DNA of 64,000 bases from Emydura subglobosa (lineage: Eukaryota > Chordata > Testudines > Chelidae), in contig ML679972.1 of the NCBI GenBank assembly GCA_007922225.1, positions 37,973,579 through 38,037,578 on the forward strand, in the 5' to 3' direction. The position numbers were made by a program, and so were the translations under genes. This document shows, piece after piece, positions 51,180 through 62,560 of this stretch. The number at the start of each line of letters is the position of its first letter. The stretch's first letter is position 1. The notes beneath the pieces are model-generated. The model made no database searches and was not told the DNA's origin. It saw nothing but the letters and a program-made list of their open reading frames with translations.

Positions 51180-51460
51180 TAATGTCAGCCTCCCTGAATT
51201 ATGCACCATCGTGACCCCCTCCAACTCCAGAAGCCAGCCTGTATCCAGCACCCCAAATCCCCCCCGGGCTGGGAGCACAGGCTGTAACTGCATGAGTTCC
51301 TATTTCATCTTTCGCGATTTCCACCATTGGCTGGGGGAGAGGAATCTCCCCGCCCCGATGCCCCTTCTGCGCGGCGGACTGATTGATCGAGCGTGTCACA
51401 GCCGGCTAATAAAAATTAAACAGCGCTGTCAAGAGCGGGAGGGATTGGCGGAGTGAGCGA
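51180..51460. other. Candidate conserved non-coding element
   Basis: Non-repetitive, with 'ctgcatgagttcctatttca', 'tgattgatcgagcgtgtcac' and 'ggctaataaaaattaaacag'. It lies just outside the hAT right end. Confidence 0.3.
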
Positions 51461-52139
51461 CTGGGTGACCAGGGTGGGAGGGGGAAAGGGCCTTTCTGTG
51501 CTGATTGACACCTGCTGGGGATCTGGCCCCGTTGACTCAACGCACGCCATGCCAATTGCCTCATTGATCGCATCCCTTGGAGGCCCATCATGCTTCTTTG
51601 TCTATAAAAGGCAATTGACCAGCTGCATGAGCGAAAGCTGATTCTAAGGATTACTGAACGTTCATTGATAAAAACACCCCCTGACCCCACCCCTATGCAT
51701 TCCCTCCCCTGGAGTTTCAAGTGCTCGGAACACACAAGTCACATTCACGAGGCTTTATCTTTCAATTCATAAATGCCAGCAGCTGGACCATCTCCACCTC
51801 ATTTGTCTCTCTTCACTTCCATGACCACGGATGCCTGCGGGGAGGGCACCTGCGACATCCTGGCGCTGTCCATTAGCTCGCACAGAACAACAGCAGTGAA
51901 ATGTGGGCGGCTGCTCGTATTTCAATCTGTGCCACCATCCATGTGATTTTTTCCCCCCTTGCTCAGCAAAAAAAATACGGGCTTTGCGTGGATGAGGGAT
52001 GTGACCCGGGGGCAGGTGGTTTCTGTATCGGTTACTTGCTTTCATCTGCTCTGAGCGCACCCTCAGACGAGGGGCTGACGAGCTGCGCGTGGATTGGAGC
52101 AGGGAAAGCGGGTGAGTGACGAAGTACTGGATGCCCACC

Positions 52140-52335
52140 CCCGGTGCTGTGATGCAGGGAGCGGGGCAGAGACTCGCTAGGGGGCGCTTTCCCCATGCAG
52201 TCAGCGCTGACCCCAGTGCGGCACTAGGGGGCGCTGTGCTGCAGGGAGCGGGGGGCTCAGTAGGGGGCGCTCTCTTCTCTGCATCAGCATTGATCACAGC
52301 ACAACTCCAGGGGGCGCCGTGCCGCGACCTCCCAG
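52140..52335 (+). repeat. CTCF-core repeat family, two 87-bp units with four cores
   Basis: 'gcagggagcgggg' starts at 52154 and 52241. The cores 'ctagggggcgct' (52177), 'ctagggggcgctg' (52224), 'gtagggggcgct' (52260) and 'ccagggggcgcc' (52307) fit the CTCF core motif. Related units lie at 6.8, 35.5, 59.6 (inverse) and 59.9 kb. Confidence 0.82.
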
Positions 52336-52434
52336 GTGAGACAAAAATCTCAGCCCCTGTGGCTTCCAAAGCAGGCCTTTATATTTTGCCCCCGTGTCAG
52401 TGGGCTCCAGGCTGCACATCGATTCCCAGCTCAG

Positions 52435-52990
52435 GAGGGACCACTGTGATGATCCCTTCTGACCCCCGGGCCAGCACGGGCCAGAGACCTGCCCTGCATA
52501 ATTCCCTAAGGCAGATCTGTTAGAGAGACATCCGGTCCTGATTTCAAAACTGCCAGCGATGGAGAATCCGCCACCACCCTCGGTGAATTGTTCCACTGGT
52601 TAATTATTCTCCCCGCGAAAATGTACGCCTTCTTTCCAGTCCGAATTGCCCCAGCTTCAATTGCCAGCCACTGGCTCAGCCTAGACTTCCCGCTGCTTGA
52701 CCAAAGAGCCCAGGATTCCGTATTTGTTCCCCGTGTAGGTCCTGATGGACGGGGATCAAGTTTCCCCTTAATCTTTTCTTTGTGCAGCTAAATGGATTGA
52801 GCTCCTTGAGTCTACCGTGACCAGGCAGGTTTTCTAACCCTTTGATCATCTTTGTGGCTCGTCTCTGACCCCTCTCCGCTGTATCCACGTCCTCCTCCAA
52901 TCGTGGGCACCAGACCAGGACACAGGATTCCAGCAACGGTCGCACCAGGACCAAACACAGAGGGAAAATAACCCTCTCTGCACCAACCTT
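52435..52990 (-). mobile_element. CR1 LINE 3' fragment
   Basis: 'accactgtgatgatcccttc', 'gcgatggagaatccgccacc', 'ttctaaccctttgatcatct' and 'caaacacagagggaaaataa' follow the same order as in 33590-34245. Confidence 0.88.
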
Positions 52991-53209
52991 CTCCTTCCCA
53001 TGGCTGGGAATCCGGCTCCTTTCCCCCAGGGGCTGAACTGCACTGAAGCCAGCCCCACCGAAGCCCTGAGAGACAGGGCTGGAAGGGATGCCTGGATTGA
53101 GTTTGCCTTTCGCCAGTTTCTACCACTTCCTGCACTTCGTCCCCCAGGTGAATGTCACCGTCACCACGGCAGGAGGGCATGATGCCATGGGAAAGGGAGG
53201 GCATGTAGT

Positions 53210-54018
53210 TATCCGAGAGGGCAAGGCAACGGGAGTGGGGCAGCCGGGCGAATCCTGAGGTTGTTCCTTTGGGGCTAGGTGAAAAAAAAAACTCACCCAA
53301 AAACCCATAAATGATGTCAAAGGTGCAGGCTCAGTGCTGCTTGTGCGCGTGCGTGTGCACATGAGTGTGCACGTGCATGTGAGTGTCACCTGCGTGCAAG
53401 CGATACACACTCCCACAGCTGGAGTAGGGTAAAAGCCCTTAAAACTCCCAACCAGCAAAGTGGCTGAGAACCCATTGACCGTTCTGGGTGGGCGCGACCC
53501 CTTCCAGCATCCCCCATCCCTGCTCAGCTGCTCCTCCTTGGCGCATGGGAGCTCCGGCAAAGGCAGGGCTCCATCACCTCTTAGGGGCGCACCACGGTTT
53601 GGACCCCTCAAGTACAGCACTCTCCAGTGGCTTCTGTGACAGCCTGTCCACCTGCCGCCCACAACCAGACGTGGCCAAACTCCCCGGCCTGGCCGGAGAC
53701 CCCTGCCCTGTGAGCCGCGGAGTGACAGGTGCCAGCTGGGGCTGCCCAGGGCTTGCCCCTCAGGGAGTGGCTCCACGTGCCTGTGTGGGCATCTCCGCAG
53801 ATCCTAACAACAGCGGGGCCCTGGCGATGCGTTGGGCGGCACCGCCCCGGGGTGACCTGGGCAGGGCTGGCAGAGCCCGTCTTCATAGTGCGCGGTGGAA
53901 GAGCTCCCAATCAGAGCCAGGGGCCCCGTATCCCCTTCCCTCCCCCGCTCAGACCTGTAGGCCCCTCTCTCCTGGTATATCCCCTTCCTGCCCCCTCAAA
54001 TCAGACCAGGGAGCCCAT
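53210..54018 (-). repeat. Copy B of the inverted duplication
   Basis: The reverse complement of 14201-14985. The core at 53410-54018 is the best conserved; outside the CA-rich edge (53340-53400) similarity is weaker. One side ends in an 'agatggatagatagatag' array, as copy A ends in CCATCC. Confidence 0.8.
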
Positions 54019-54120
54019 AGATAGATGGATAGATGGATAGATAGATAGATAGATGGGGTGTATGGGGACAGATAGATGGAAAAATAGAAACAGACATTGT
54101 GGATGGACGGACAGATTGAT
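54018..54120 (+). repeat. GATA/GGAT minisatellite
   Basis: 'gatggatagatagatagata' then 'gatggggtgtatggggacag', another member of the 28.7-kb family. Confidence 0.8.
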
Positions 54121-54714
54121 CTGTGTCCAGGTTACAGGACAGGTCTGCTGCAAGGATCTCTGGAGAGGAGGCTTTGGAGAAAATAAATGCCCCCTCTGTC
54201 CCCAGGGTCACAACCCCGGCTCCCGCCCCCGGTGCAGGACAGGACGGTTTATAACCAATCAGCAGCTCAGGATGTGGGACCCTCCAGGCCTTGTAGATGC
54301 ATCACCCAGCAGGGCCGACTCGGCCAGGAGCTGGCGTTTCTGGCCATTGAAGCAGCATCAGTGTTTCGGCAGCAACCCGTCGGCTTCCATCTCTGCCGAA
54401 TGAACGCAAGCGGGGGAGAAGCGCCGCCCCCTGTGCCAGGATAAATCCAGCCCAAGCTGATAGTGCATGGCTGGATCGCACCCTGCAGTGTTGAGATCCA
54501 AGGGGAAAAGGCGCATCTGACTAAACCAGGAACACTAAGCAGGATCATGGCCCTGAAGTGCGGGGCACTGCCCAGCCCCTGACCGAGATACATGGCTCTC
54601 CTGAGTCCCTGCCGCCCTAGCCTCGCCTTGGGGGTGGCACCGGAAGTGGGGGGTGGTGTCTGCCTTCCCACGACGCTGAACTCCACCAATGGGACCCACC
54701 CCGCTGGATTTCAT

Positions 54715-54800
54715 GTGACCAGATCCCCAGCTGGTGTCAATCCACATCACTCCATTGGCGTCAAGGGGGCCAGACCCCTGCCGGTGGGAATTGGAGGAAG
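54715..54800 (+). repeat. CAGATCCCCAGCTGGTGT family, two units
   Basis: Units near 54720 and 54771, related to 35865-36010. Confidence 0.6.
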
Positions 54801-55119
54801 CTCTGCTGAGTTCAGAGCTGGTTCACATCCGCCGAGGGCCTGGCCCTGTGGGGCAGCGTTAATGGGATGCTGGAGCTTTGGCCGGTGTCAGTGAGTGGCA
54901 GGTCTGCTCCTGAACCCCTTCCCTCCCCCCTGCCCTGCCGCTGGCCCCCTGAGCGTTTCGTCCATCCTCTGCTGCCCCCCGCCTGGCAGCGGTGACGGGG
55001 GGGGCGGGTCTGAGACCAAGCGAGGAGAATGATTCCCTGCCGCCGTGACTGCTCGCTTTTCCAAACCAATTCCCCTGCGCTAAGCAGAGAGCTGGAGTGA
55101 CAGGCGCGGCCCATGGCCC

Positions 55120-55270
55120 CCAACCCAGCTCTGCCGGTGCCCCTCAATCCTGACCCGCAGCCCCCAGCTAGCCTAGCCCTGGGCTCCCCCTCACCCGCCA
55201 GTTCTGCCGGTGCCAGTAACCCTAACCCTCAATCCTGACCCACAGCTGCTGGCTATCCCAGGCCTGGGCC
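55120..55270 (+). repeat. Two units of a 73-bp CTCTGCCGGTGCCCCTCAATCCTGACC repeat
   Basis: 'ctgccggtgcc' at 55131 and 55204, each followed by 'cctcaatcctgaccc' and 'cagc'. A partial third unit is at 25560. I associate this unit with turtle genomes. An incidental 'taaccctaaccctc' arises inside the second unit. Confidence 0.7.
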
Positions 55271-56599
55271 CCCTCCTCCTTTTCCACCCGCACCCTGCAT
55301 TCTAGCTCTCACAGGGCAGCAGGGAGCCCTGAGCCCCCTCTGTCCTCGCTAGAGCCGGTCGGAAAGCCGTGTGTCTGGGATGGGGGACGCCAGGTTCAAG
55401 TCCCCACTCAGGCCAATTCGGTGCAGGGCCATGAGCCCAGGTTGCCCCCATCCAGGTGGGTGGCTACACATGGGAGTGTGGGGGTGTGTCTCTGCATCTC
55501 CCCTGCTGAGCGATTCAGCTTGTGCTCACTGGGTCACAGCACCGGGGGGGCTCCCCTTGGGGCACCCCAGCTTCAGGCCCTGCTCGGGGCCAGGCTGATC
55601 AACAGCTCGACCCAGCGTTGCCCGCATCAGAATCAGGCTCAGAGACACGCGGGGGTGGGGGCTGGTCTGGAGTGGGGGGGGCTGTGTCCATCCCAGGAGG
55701 CTCAGTGCCGCCCAGCCTGCAGGGGGGCCAATAATCATCTGGGAGCAAACGCCCCCCCATCCTGAACTATTCCCAACCCCCCCCCCCAATTGTGTATTCA
55801 GGGCAGGTGAGGGGGGAGGGGATCCCCTGCCGTGGACAGGCTCTGGGAAGGGGGCAGCTCTGGAATTGGGTCGGTGCATCAGCTGGGCTGTTAAAAGCTG
55901 TTCAAAGCCACTCTACTGCCTTGAAAGCAGGCTGCAGTGCACTTGAATTAAGCGCTGCCTTTGTGCACCCGGAGCAGAACTTGCCCCATCTCTGCTGCCA
56001 GGCCGTGCCCAGGGAGGGGGATCTGGGGGCGCACTGGCAGGCAGGGGTGGCTGCTACCGTCAGGGTCAGGGGAGGAACAGGGGGGAAGCAAACGGGGGAA
56101 TTTGCTGCATATTTTCCGTTCCACGTTTAAAAAGCAAAGGTTCCTCACCCCTCGCCTTACGCGGGGGTGTGCATGACATCCAGAGGCATTGCACGAGATC
56201 TCCGGGCATTACCCAAAGTCACCTGTAGGCTCCACCAGGGCCTGTCACCTGGCTGAGCTCTGACTTATGGCTGAGTTCACACCGGCAAACCCAGGTCAGG
56301 GGCCTTGTCATAAAGCAACATGCTTCGCTCTTAGCCCCAGGCAGGATTTGAACCCAGGTGTCAAGTGACCCAGAGCTGCCCCGCCCCCTCCCCACCAACC
56401 ACCACCCGAAGCTCTTTGGCCCAGACTCCTTTCCCCCACTGCATCCCAGCTCCTTCCCTGCCTGCCCCACAGATTTCCTCCCTTCTCTGCACTGTACCAC
56501 ATGTCCCACTGTCCCCCTGGCAGCACTTCTTATTCCCTCCTCTGCAGTGCAGCCTCCTCCCCTTGCTGCACCAGCCACACCCAGATCAGCTCCCTCCCG

Positions 56600-56935
56600 T
56601 CTGCAAGCACTGTACCTCCTGGCTCCTCCCCTCACTTCACTGCCTGCCCTGGCTCCTCCCCTCACTGCACTTTCTGCCCTGGCTCCTCCCATCACTGTAC
56701 CTCCTGGCTCCTCCCCTCACTTCACTGCCTGCCCTGGCTCCTCCCCTCACTGTAATTCCTGCCCTGGCTCCTCCCATCACTGTACCTTCTGGCTCCTCTC
56801 CTCACTGCACTTCCTGCCTTGGCTCCTCCCCTCACTGTACCTCCTGGCCCCTTCTCCTCACTGCACTGCCTGCCTTGGCTCCTCCCATCACTGTACCTCC
56901 TGGCTCCTCCCCTCACTGCACTGCATGCAGAGACT
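56600..56935 (+). repeat. GGCTCCTCCCCTCACTGCAC minisatellite (units of 30 and 25 bp)
   Basis: About eleven units alternate 'tgtacctcctggctcctccc' + 'ctcacttcac' (30 bp) with 'ttcctgccctggctcctccc' + 'atcac' (25 bp) and 30-bp versions. Long frames over it (Ala-Pro-Pro-Leu-Thr) are artefacts. A GT run follows at 56941-56963. Confidence 0.88.
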
Positions 56936-57264
56936 GTCCTGGTGTGTGTGTGTGTGTGTGTGCGCGTGCACATGCCCAAGCTGACGTGCGCAGCACTGCC
57001 CTCTGTTGGATGGACTCAGACCTGCTAGTGTACGACGTGTGTCTGTGCAGGCATGAGAGAAAGAGCCGAATGCGAAAGGCGGCCAAATAAATGAAGGCAG
57101 GTGTCTGAATTTGGATTCAACTCCTCCCCCTCCCAATCAAACCATCCTTCACCCCACCCCCTTCCCGCCCCAGACTCCCCCACTCTGAGAGGCGAGACCT
57201 CCCACCCAACCACCCTCCCCGCCTGGTGCAGGCCCAGCATCTGCCTGCCAATCACTCCCTTGGC

Positions 57265-57420
57265 TGTCTTTTCCAGAAGGACAACATCAAAATAAGAGAA
57301 GTCAACTGCTCTGACCCTGACCATTAATTACCGGGAAGGCAGGGACGGTATGCTAATGAGCTGTGCTCTTAACGATGCTCTAGGCAAGTCACGCTTCCAC
57401 TTCAGAGCCTGTTAGCACAA
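57265..57420. other. Candidate conserved non-coding element
   Basis: Non-repetitive, AT-richer, with 'accattaattaccggg' and 'tatgctaatgagctgtg' (an octamer-like ATGCTAAT). Confidence 0.35.
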
Positions 57421-57459
57421 AACAAACTGTAGCCTCTGGACTGAGATACGTACTCATCC

Positions 57460-57595
57460 CAGCCGCCCATCCACCCATCCATCCATCTGTCCTCAGACAT
57501 CCCTCTATCTATCCAGCTACACATCCTTTCATCCACCCACCCATCCATCCCCAGACACGTCTATCTATCTGTCTGTCTCTCTGTCTATCTGCCCT
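57460..57595. repeat. CATC/TCTA microsatellite
   Basis: 'catccacccatccatccatc' and 'tatctatctgtctgtctc' runs. Confidence 0.8.
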
Positions 57596-57599
57596 CCTT

Positions 57600-59550
57600 G
57601 TGCCAGGCAATGATGGAAGAGTTCAGTTCCCCACACCTGAACCTTGGAGAAGCAGGAAGATCTAAAGCAGAGATAAAGTGACTCTTCCCCCGTGCCCTCC
57701 TATCTGGCCCCTGCCTTAAAGGGAATCCTTGGCACCTATCTCTCCCTCTCCTGCGTTCATGCTCCTCGAACCAAAGGCATTGCCCTGTGCGCCGGGCAGG
57801 TGGCTGGGCTGTCTGAATAGCTGGGCAGGTATGGGCTGTGCTGGGAACCCAGATATGACAGGAACGTGGGAAGCCCTGGGGTCCCAGACCAGGCAGGGTG
57901 CTAAGAAGTGGGGAGGAGAGCTGGTGGGACACCAGGCCCGGCAGGCAGGATTCGGTTGAAACCGGCATGTTCCCACCGGAAATCCTGTCCCGCCAGAATA
58001 TTCCCAACCGGCTCTAGCCGTCGTAGGGAGGCCCCTCATGGAAGCTGCTAACACTTCCCGTTATCAAACCCCGAGTAGGGCTGTGCAGAACTCGGCCAAA
58101 GTCGGATTGTCTGGGCTGAAATTTCCCACGCAGGGGGCCTACCTCCGGGAGACTTTTTCTGGAAAATTTCCGCCCGCGTGGCTCAGCGTGGTTCTGAGGA
58201 CGAGACAAGGGGGAAAAACACGTCGGTTGGCTCATGTTAAAAAACACCAGGGACTGTTTCTTTGGAAGCTCGAGCACCCCCCAGGATTTGGAATAGGCCC
58301 TTGAAATTTGGCGGTGGGGTGTCCCCTGGGCCGAGGAGGTGCCTTTTGACATCCACCACCCCACCCCCGTCTTCAGTGAAAAGTTACGAGGCTTTGGAAA
58401 ACGGCCGTTTGCAGATGCTCAGGACAGGCCTGCTAGAATTTAGCAGGTAAATTCCATCCACAGGGGGCTTGCCGGAGCCTGAAACAGGGCAGGATTTCCC
58501 CAGCAACAGCAGCTCTGGGCTGCTGCAGAGTGTCCTGCGTCTGGACCCCTGAACTGAGAGCAGGAGGACCTGATTCAAATGTCAGAGGGGACAAAAGCCA
58601 GGTCTATGGCGGGAGGGAAGAGCAGGGAGGAGATTAAGACCAGGAGGCAGGGGGATGGGGGAGGGGATGGGGCTGGAGGCTGGGGGAGGGAAGGAAATTG
58701 GAAATGGGAGAGTAAGAAATGGGACTAGTTGGACAAGAAGACTGGGACTGGAGGAGAAGCCTGCAGGAGACTGGGACTGAGAGCCAGTGGGGGTGGGGAA
58801 TGAGGGCAGGGGGCAGAAAGGGGGGTGACTGCAGGCCAGTGAAGGGGGAGTGAGACAGATCAGATAAGGAGCTGGGGGAGGGGCGATCTGGGCCTAGATG
58901 GGCAAGGAGCCAGGAGCAAGGAAGAGACAGGGACAGACTGGCAGGGACGGGGCACCGGGGGGGAGCGGGGGGGGTGGGAGAAGAGGCTGCCCCCTCCAGT
59001 GCCTCGAATGGAGTCCCGGATCTGTGGGTCTCTCAGCCAGCGTCTGGGAAACCGAGGGGCAGCGTCACCGCCTGCTCTCGCGCTGGGCCTCACAGAGCAT
59101 GACAACCTACTACTGCTACCCGTTCAGCCATTAACTCATGCGACAGAGAGCTGGGCGATGGATCTAAAGGCCCCATGCCAGCCGATGACCCACGGGGGGT
59201 GGGGTCAAGATGATGCCACGGGAGGGAATTTCTGGGTATTGGGGAGTGGGGGGTTCAGATTTTTTTTTTTTTTAATCTAGGAAATGACACACACAAAACC
59301 AAGTTAAAAGTCCGTCATGAAGGGCTGACAGCCAGGCCGCCTTACCTTAGCGTTTGCTCACTCTTGCCTTTGCAACCTGACTAGTGATTTTTTGATTTCC
59401 CTCTTTGTGGGAGATAGGTGCACCAAGAAACCCCCAGAGGGGGCGCTCCCCCTGCGGCAGAACAAAGGAGGGACGGGGATGGGAAGACACTGGAAGGATG
59501 GGAAGATAAGAACGTGCATGCTATGGGTGCAGCACGGGGCTTTGCATAAC
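57600..59550. other. Non-coding stretch
   Basis: No exon supported. 58080-58300 has 'gctgaaatttcccacg' and 'ctggaaaatttccgccc', faintly like 33310-33585. 58610-58990 is a purine-rich 'ggaggctgggggaggg' stretch. A T run of 13 lies near 59261. Confidence 0.35.
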
Positions 59551-59559
59551 CCCAGAATA

Positions 59560-59700
59560 TGGGGTATCGCCCCCCCCCACTGCTGCATCGCTGATTCAGA
59601 GGGGAGAGCGCCCCCTGCTGAGCCCCCCCCTGCAGCACAGCGCCCCCTAGTGCCACGCTGGGGCACTGAGGTCAGCCCTGAGTCTGAGGCGGGAGCCAGT
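59560..59700 (-). repeat. CTCF-core repeat family, inverse unit
   Basis: 'agcgccccctgctgagccc' (59609) and 'agcgccccctagtgccac' (59639) are inverse cores; the spacing and flanks match 52.15-52.32 kb. Confidence 0.78.
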
Positions 59701-59844
59701 TTCTCTCCATGGTGCCCACTCCCCCTTTGGCAGCCAGCCGGGCAGCTGGTGAGATAGGGTGGGGGGTGCACCTGGCTGAAGAGACATGGTATGTGTGGGC
59801 CTCTCTGGTGCATGGCAGGCTGGGAACCAGGGAGAAACTGGGTG

Positions 59845-59985
59845 CAGTCACTGTCTCTGCAGAGCTTCCAGTGTGGGGAGGGCTCAGCAGGGGGCGCGCC
59901 CCTCCCCGGACAGTCAGTGCTGGCCCCAGTATGGTGGCGCAAGGGAACGCCGTGCCGCAGGGAGTGGGGTGGGGGCTCAGAGCTG
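59845..59985 (+). repeat. CTCF-core repeat family, direct unit
   Basis: 'ctcagcagggggcgcgcc' (59881) followed by 'cagtcagtgctggccccagt' and 'gccgtgccgcagggagtgg'. Confidence 0.72.
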
Positions 59986-60119
59986 GCTCAGAAATCACAC
60001 TGATTTCCCGTGGGCACCGGTATCATCTGCTCCTCCAGCAGCCCCGCTCGCTCTGCCAAGCTGTGGCGGGCGGTGCGCCAGCTGCGAAGGGTGGCAGGGA
60101 ATGAGGCAGCCTGTTACCT

Positions 60120-60770
60120 CATCAGGGCCTGGCCACCGGCGAGCAGCGGGAGGGGTTGATCCTGGCGGGGACTCTCCCACCTCCCGTCGGGGCGCTGGCG
60201 CCTTGCCCCCTGGGGAAAGCAAGTGCTACCTTCCTCCTGCTGGAGGCGCTGTGCAGCTGGCACCAAGAACCCTGGGGCAGGGAGAACCTTGTGCTGCACA
60301 GAGCTCATGGGCCTGCAGGGGGCTGGGGACGCCCCTGGGAGAGCAGGCAGGAGCAGCCGTGGCCAGCTCTGCCCTCCCCGACATCCAGCCCTGTTCTGGG
60401 GCACTGTCAGAGCGGCTGTTGGAGACAGGAGGTTGCATTGGAGCCTGAACCCCCAGATCAGAGGTTCCCCCCCACCCCAACCCAGAGCTTTGCTGGGGAG
60501 CTGGATCGGATTCCGGGTGTCACGCCCGTGATTCCCCTTCCCCCCTCCCATTTACGGGTGCCACCCTGAAGGAGGTGAAAGTGAAACGGTGCCTCTGTGG
60601 GTCTGCCCGTGCTCAGCGGAGCCTGCTCTGAGGCTGGGCGGCTGATCCCTTTGCAGTGTGCGTGCGTCTGTGCGTGCACACAGCTGCTCCCTTTGCAGCA
60701 GTGCGTGTGCAAGCCAGCTCCTAGGACGGGGCGGTGCCCACCCATTCTTACAGCCTGCAAGCCTGGGGTG
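60120..60770. other. Non-coding stretch
   Basis: GC-rich with overlapping false frames. 'gtgcgtgcgtctgtgcgtgc' near 60658 is simple sequence. Confidence 0.35.
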
Positions 60771-60786
60771 TGAGGAAGGTGGGTAA

Positions 60787-60801
60787 CCACCAGGGGGCGC
60801 T
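60787..60801 (+). promoter_or_regulatory. Strong CTCF-like core
   Basis: CCACCAGGGGGCGCT fits the core consensus closely. A second strong core on the minus strand (TGGCCTCCAGGGGGCGA) lies at 61345-61361, a convergent pair about 560 bp apart. Binding is not shown by sequence alone. Confidence 0.5.
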
Positions 60802-60814
60802 GTTGTGTTTTGCG

Positions 60815-61010
60815 TTGTGCTGTGGGGGCAGGACTCCTGGGTTCTATCCCAAGCTCTGGGAAAGGAGTGGTGTCTAGTGGTTAGATGGGGGGGGGAGGAG
60901 CATGGGCTGGGAGTCAGGACTCTAAGGGTAGTCCGTCATAGCTAGGAATTGAACCCAAGCGTCTGGGTTCCTCGGCCAGTGATTTAACCACAAGATGACG
61001 CTGCCTCTCA
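60815..61010. repeat. tRNA-headed SINEs in head-to-head order
   Basis: The plus copy is 'aggactcctgggttctatcc' with 'gtctagtggttagatggg'. A minus copy then follows: 'ggaattgaacccaagcgtct' with 'gatttaaccacaagatgac'. Confidence 0.7.
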
Positions 61011-61399
61011 CCTAGACAACCCTTCCATCTCTCACTCCCCTTTCACTAGTCCAGCTTCTCCCTTCATCGCCTCTCCCTTGCTTCCTCCTTTCTCTCTTCC
61101 CAGGACAATTCGCTCTCTGTGACCCAGGCCATCCCCCCAGGCTCCCTCACTAAGAAGGGGCCAGCTACAGGTGTGGGTCTGCTATATTTTGTCCTGGAAT
61201 CTCCTCTGACCCAGGAAGCTGGGCTGAGACCCATCCAACTCGTTTCACCTACGCAAGGCTGGCAAATGGGCCAAAGTGGACTGGGCCACCTAGTGGCAAA
61301 AAGCGACACAAGTCATACAGTCCTCTATAATGCAGGGCTCTCGGTCGCCCCCTGGAGGCCAAGCCGTGCACAGCGGTTTCGGCCCCCTCTGTGCTTTTA

Positions 61400-62020
61400 G
61401 ATCCAAGGGTCCTGGGTTCTATCCAGCGCTGAGGTGGCCGGACCCGTAGCTGCCTGTTTAGCCTAAGATAAAAATCCAGCTCCTGCTCCAGAGCCATGAC
61501 AATGGTTTTCCGGGGCATCTGAGGCCTGCAGGAGCAGCCTTTGAACAGAAGCGCCAGACATGGCCTCAGATCAGATGCTAATGGCTGGGAAGAGGTGTGG
61601 GGGAGGGATGCTTTGCTCCCCGAGCAGCACATGCATCATTCATGAATCTCTAGTCCTAAGGAGGTGACTCTGGTATAATGCTGGCTTTGGAGGTGGGGGT
61701 GGGGAGGGTCAGTTCATCTGCCCTCCCCCCCTTCAAAGCAGGAGCCGCTCTGGGAACAGAGTTGACTCAGCATGAAGTGAAATGCAGTGATGATAGATCA
61801 GTGAGTGCAGCTGGACTGGTAACCCCTTCTTCCCCCTGCGGTGTCTTGGAGCAGGCCCAGAGGCCCATCTAGCTGGTATCCTGCCCCCCAACACCTCATA
61901 TCTTCCCTTTGGCCTATACAGTTGGGTCTTGCCGCAGACTGTTCCACGCTTGGACCACGGCTGCCCCCAGTTCACCTTTCACAAGCCCAGTTTGGGCGCT
62001 GATGAAGAAATGCCATGGAG
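61400..62020. other. Non-coding stretch
   Basis: No exon or clear repeat. Confidence 0.35.
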
Positions 62021-62049
62021 AGAGGACCAGTGAATGCTAACCCACTGGG

Positions 62050-62145
62050 AATGGATCAATTGGTTGATAGATAGACAGATGATGTAGGGGACAGAGAGAT
62101 AGATGAGATGGGGGTATATGGGGATGGACAGATAGATAGGCTTGG
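62050..62145 (+). repeat. GATAGATAGACAGAT minisatellite
   Basis: 'ttgatagatagacagatgat' and 'gggggtatatggggatggac', a further member of the 28.7-kb family. Confidence 0.65.
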
Positions 62146-62149
62146 CAGA

Positions 62150-62560
62150 ATTCAGTTTTTATTTTTTATCATTTCAATTGATACTATCAGTGTTTATTTT
62201 TAAGCATTTCCCCCCTATTTTTACCAATTTAAAGGTTCCCAGTTGTGGGAAATTCTGGGGGAGAGGGTGTCAACCAGTGGGGAGGATCAGACAATAATTA
62301 TTTAATGAGAGTAGACCCTGAGATTCCAAAAGTGAACTCTTTGTAACCGTTAAAACACAAACAGGCAATGTCACGGGTCAAAATACACCAGGTGAGGGGC
62401 CTTAAATCAAAAGTTCTCCAGCCGTGGTTTTCTTACTGTGCCTATTTGTAAATTTGGATTCTTATTGATGGAAATATTTTTTCGTCGGTGTCAGTGCGTG
62501 TGTGATGAAATTGACATTTATCGACAGCTACTGATGAAAATCTAATCCGCCCAAGTTTAC
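62150..62560. other. AT-rich island
   Basis: A sharp drop in GC with 'tttattttttatcatttcaa' and 'atactatcagtgtttatttt'. Possibly a worn transposon; family not recognised. Confidence 0.3.

Noticed and set aside
55200..55230. Telomere-like 'taaccctaaccctc'
   Set aside because: Only two hexamers, and they arise inside a 73-bp minisatellite unit. Not an interstitial telomere.
56358..57090. 208- and 241-codon Pro/Leu/Thr-rich plus ORFs
   Set aside because: Translation of the GGCTCCTCCC minisatellite.
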